From: Labrys miyagiensis
GTDB taxonomy: Bacteria; Pseudomonadota; Alphaproteobacteria; Rhizobiales; Labraceae
NCBI RefSeq assembly: GCF_030160835.1
Contig: NZ_BSPC01000026.1
Span: 124,001-188,000 of the forward strand
Direction of reading: 5' to 3'
Length of the DNA stretch: 64,000 nucleotides
Shown: piece after piece, positions 61,989-64,000 of the stretch
Layout: each line of letters opens with the position of its first letter
How positions within the stretch are numbered: the first letter of the stretch is position 1
Notes under the pieces: model-generated
The model's input: the letters and a program-made list of their open reading frames with translations, nothing else
Database searches by the model: none
Told to the model about the DNA's origin: nothing
Made by a program: the position numbers and the translations under genes

Positions 61989-63026
61989 TCAGGAAGGAAG
62001 CCCCGATTGCCCGCCGGCTTTCCGCGCAAAGCGCCGCCAGACGATCTCGGTCAGGACCACGGCGATGAGGCCGAAGACGCCGCCTATGAGCACGTTGGCC
62101 ACTCGCTCCTCGGCAATCCCGCTTGCGCCGCCGGCGAATGCCGCTGCGAGGGCGATGAAGAAGCAGCGCGAACCGAATCCCACGACATAACGGGAGAAGG
62201 CAATGAGCGTGAGAGTTGTCGCAAGCACGGCAAAGGAATAACCGACCCGGCTTGCCGGCAGCGCAAGTCCGACCAGAAGGCCGAGCGGCACGCCGACGAT
62301 CGCCCCGATGGCTCTGAGCTTCAGCTTGCCCGTGGATGCTGTAATATCCCCCACCACCACGCTCGCCGCCGACCAGATCACCCATTGACCCTGGGCGAGG
62401 TTGAGGATTTCCACCAGCGCTGCCGCGGCAAGCACTGCAATGGCCGTCGCTGAAGCGGGGAGCGGCCAGTCGCTCGAAGCTGGTCCATAATTGGGAGGAA
62501 GCGCGGCGGGCTTGCTCCAGCGGTCATGGATCTGCACGGCACAGATCAGGGCCAGCGCTATTGGCGAGAACGCCACGATGACGCTCGCATGCCGCACGGC
62601 CTCCGCTATGCTTACCTGCTCGCGCACCTCGCAGGCGAGATAGACCCCCGGAATGAAGACCCAGTTTCCCAAGGTGCGCAGGGCTTCGCCATAACGCGTC
62701 ACCCCCACGGCGAGGAAGGCCGTGAGCGCTGTGAGCAACACGAAGAGCGGTTTCACCGGAGCTGCCAGAAAGAGGGCGACAAAGGTGACAAGAATGGCGA
62801 GGAACTGGAAGACCACCATCTTCGCGGTGAGCTGGAGCTTCAGCGCGGGAATGAGAAGCGAGATGGCGATAAGGCCCAGACTGAGCACAGCCGGGTCACC
62901 CGAGAGGAAATAGGCTGCCGCGAGGGGACCGATGACGGCCAGCGCCCTCAGGAGGTCGCCGACCTTCACTTCCCGGGCGAAGACATCGTACAGTTTGGTG
63001 ACAAACGGGGCCTTTGCCGTGTTCAC
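61989..63026 (-). CDS. FUSC-family membrane protein
   Basis: 345 residues from GTG 63026 with about ten hydrophobic segments in two groups. The second half (AQGQWVIWSAASVVVGDITASTGKLKLRAIGAIVGVPLGLLVGLALP) has the FUSC/aromatic acid exporter pattern, with key residues in GxxxG-like positions. The protein lacks the long cytoplasmic domain of AaeB. It may export aromatic acids or other toxic organics. It is monocistronic, with 205 non-coding bases to its right. Confidence 0.85.
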   Translation of the reverse strand: MNTAKAPFVTKLYDVFAREVKVGDLLRALAVIGPLAAAYFLSGDPAVLSLGLIAISLLIPALKLQLTAKMVVFQFLAILVTFVALFLAAPVKPLFVLLTALTAFLAVGVTRYGEALRTLGNWVFIPGVYLACEVREQVSIAEAVRHASVIVAFSPIALALICAVQIHDRWSKPAALPPNYGPASSDWPLPASATAIAVLAAAALVEILNLAQGQWVIWSAASVVVGDITASTGKLKLRAIGAIVGVPLGLLVGLALPASRVGYSFAVLATTLTLIAFSRYVVGFGSRCFFIALAAAFAGGASGIAEERVANVLIGGVFGLIAVVLTEIVWRRFARKAGGQSGLPS

Positions 63027-63231
63027 GGGAATTCACCGTTGCAGGTGCAGACGAAGCGCGTCTTGCCCGGCATGGTGAGGAACGCCGTTGTCATCCGGGC
63101 CCCGTTCGTCCGCACCGTTCCATTCCCCATGGTCGCCGACAGGCATGACGGTACTATAAACCCGTATGAGGGCAATCGTTAATCGTGCCTGCGGCCCGAA
63201 TCCGACCATTGGGCGCCGTCAGGGTGCCTCG

Positions 63232-63741
63232 TCAATGCGCGGTGGCGGAGGGTGGCTTCATCCGCGTCATGACATCGAGCGCGCCGGCGCTCACCGGAGC
63301 GATGAACAGGCCCACCCGCGCCATCGCCTTGGCGAGCGCCACGGTGGCATCGAGCGCCTTGCTGAGGCCCTCGCTCTTCAGGAGATGCGAGGCGGCGGAG
63401 AGGAACTGCACGCGGTCCTCGCGCTGGGCGGCGTCGACCATGGCGAGGATCAGGCATTCGTCGCGGCAGAGCGCCCGGCAGGCGGCGGGGCGCCAGCCGA
63501 TCTCATTGGCCGCATGGGCTCGCAAGGTGCGGGTGAAATGGTGGAACTCGCCGAAGAGCGGCTTGGCATTCTCCTCCGGCATTTCCCTGGCCAGGGCCTC
63601 CCAGGCGATGTCCCAGCAGGCGGAGTCGCCGGTGGCAAAACCGGCCATCCAGCAGCGATAGACGGAAAACAGGAGGTTCTCGGCCGGCGCATCGACATGG
63701 TAGCCGACGGGCCGCGCAACGGCGGGGCTGGGCAGGGGCAT
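63232..63741 (-). CDS. Hypothetical protein, conserved-looking, unknown
   Basis: 169 residues from ATG 63741 (MPLPSPAVARP), with GAAGGA eight bases upstream; the open frame to 63975 is repeat-derived. The sequence is mostly helical, with LLFSVYRCWMAGFATGDSACWDIAWEAL near residue 25 and CRALCRDECLILAMVDA near residue 90, in all five cysteines. No membrane segment or signal. I do not recognise the family. Neighbours give no hint of function. Confidence 0.7.
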   Translation of the reverse strand: MPLPSPAVARPVGYHVDAPAENLLFSVYRCWMAGFATGDSACWDIAWEALAREMPEENAKPLFGEFHHFTRTLRAHAANEIGWRPAACRALCRDECLILAMVDAAQREDRVQFLSAASHLLKSEGLSKALDATVALAKAMARVGLFIAPVSAGALDVMTRMKPPSATAH

Positions 63742-63866
63742 GGTCCGATCCTTCAATCCGCAGGGTTCAAGGCCCTGGCATTGGTGTGGAGGTATTGGAG
63801 CATGATGGTGTGGTTGATTCAAGAAAAAATCATTTATTTTCAATAGTTTATAAGGATTCCAGAGTG

Positions 63867-63956
63867 GGCTGGGACCGCCGGCTTTCCAGCCGGCTCTTGG
63901 AAACGATACGCAGGGAGTGAAGGAAGATGCCGGCTGGAAAGCCGGCGGTCCCAGCC
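63867..63956. repeat. Compound palindrome P1-j at the right edge
   Basis: GGCTGGGACCGCCGGCT-TTCC-AGCCGGCTCTTGGAAACG on the left and GATGCCGGCTGGAAAGCCGGCGGTCCCAGCC on the right. It would lie after the stop of a gene that must be outside the window, consistent with the 3'-end placement of other members. Confidence 0.92.
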
Positions 63957-64000
63957 ATTGACTTCCCTCCTCCACGGGCGCAGACGACAGCTCCCCTTTC

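Overview
The window is high-GC chromosomal DNA from an alphaproteobacterium, most likely of the order Hyphomicrobiales (Rhizobiales). The signs are two Omp25/Omp31-like outer-membrane barrels, a SmoEFGK-type polyol ABC operon with a SorC regulator, an alphaproteobacterial-type SerC, an RpiR-controlled sugar-acid cluster and several families of short palindromic intergenic repeats. No rRNA, tRNA, CRISPR array, transposase or prophage gene was seen. The left edge cuts a proline-rich membrane protein and the right edge ends in intergenic repeat DNA.

Layout. 1-3.6 kb: proline/glutamine-rich protein (5' partial), cytochrome b561 and an L,D-transpeptidase. 4.0-12.0 kb: a divergent carbohydrate catabolic cluster. 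The left arm has an FGGY kinase and two SDR dehydrogenases. The right arm has a KDPG-type aldolase, a strongly diverged shikimate-dehydrogenase-like protein, a D-2-hydroxyacid dehydrogenase, an UlaG-like metallo-hydrolase and an RpiR regulator. Two 15-bp palindromes sit between the arms. I cannot match this gene set to a described pathway, so it is the best candidate for new biochemistry here. 12.1-16.4 kb: a HerA/DUF87-type ATPase, an ICMT-like methyltransferase and ManC. 16.4-24.2 kb: a polyol (sorbitol/mannitol-type) uptake operon smoEFGK under a SorC regulator, followed by two near-duplicate SDR dehydrogenases that flank a DUF1232 gene. A mannitol-type dehydrogenase lies further on at 26.4 kb, beyond a MarR regulator and ferredoxin-NADP reductase.

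28.1-38.2 kb: a glutamine amidotransferase, a small membrane protein, then a leftward block with a second sugar-type ABC importer (ATPase, Tat-exported binding protein, two permeases) leading into serC and serA. 38.4-49.9 kb: outer-membrane barrel, ABC-2 exporter, lipoprotein, MhpD-type hydratase, GlmM, a GNAT gene altered by a 77-bp tandem duplication, a MotB/OmpA plus MotA/TolQ-type pair, MnmA, a second barrel and a YbaK-type deacylase. 50-57.4 kb: a LuxR-type regulator with a degenerate receiver beside 750 bp of AT-rich non-coding DNA, a CnoX/YbbN-like thioredoxin, a LON-domain protein, a Trm112-like protein, and a DUF4173 membrane protein with a two-component system. 57.5-64 kb: a decayed gene end, LysR/GST pair, an SMR exporter, a CocE/NonD hydrolase, a FUSC-type protein and an unknown protein.

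The most striking non-coding signal is a family of at least ten compound palindromes (about 75-165 bp). Each has two hairpins, usually a TCTTGGAAACG-like centre, and outer arms of the CTGGGAGCGC or CTGGGACCGC type. Nearly all lie just downstream of stop codons, including one that fills the binding-protein/permease junction of the second ABC operon and two that enclose intrinsic terminators. Both hairpins of one element usually share the same stem sequence while stems differ between elements, which points to concerted or hairpin-mediated copying.
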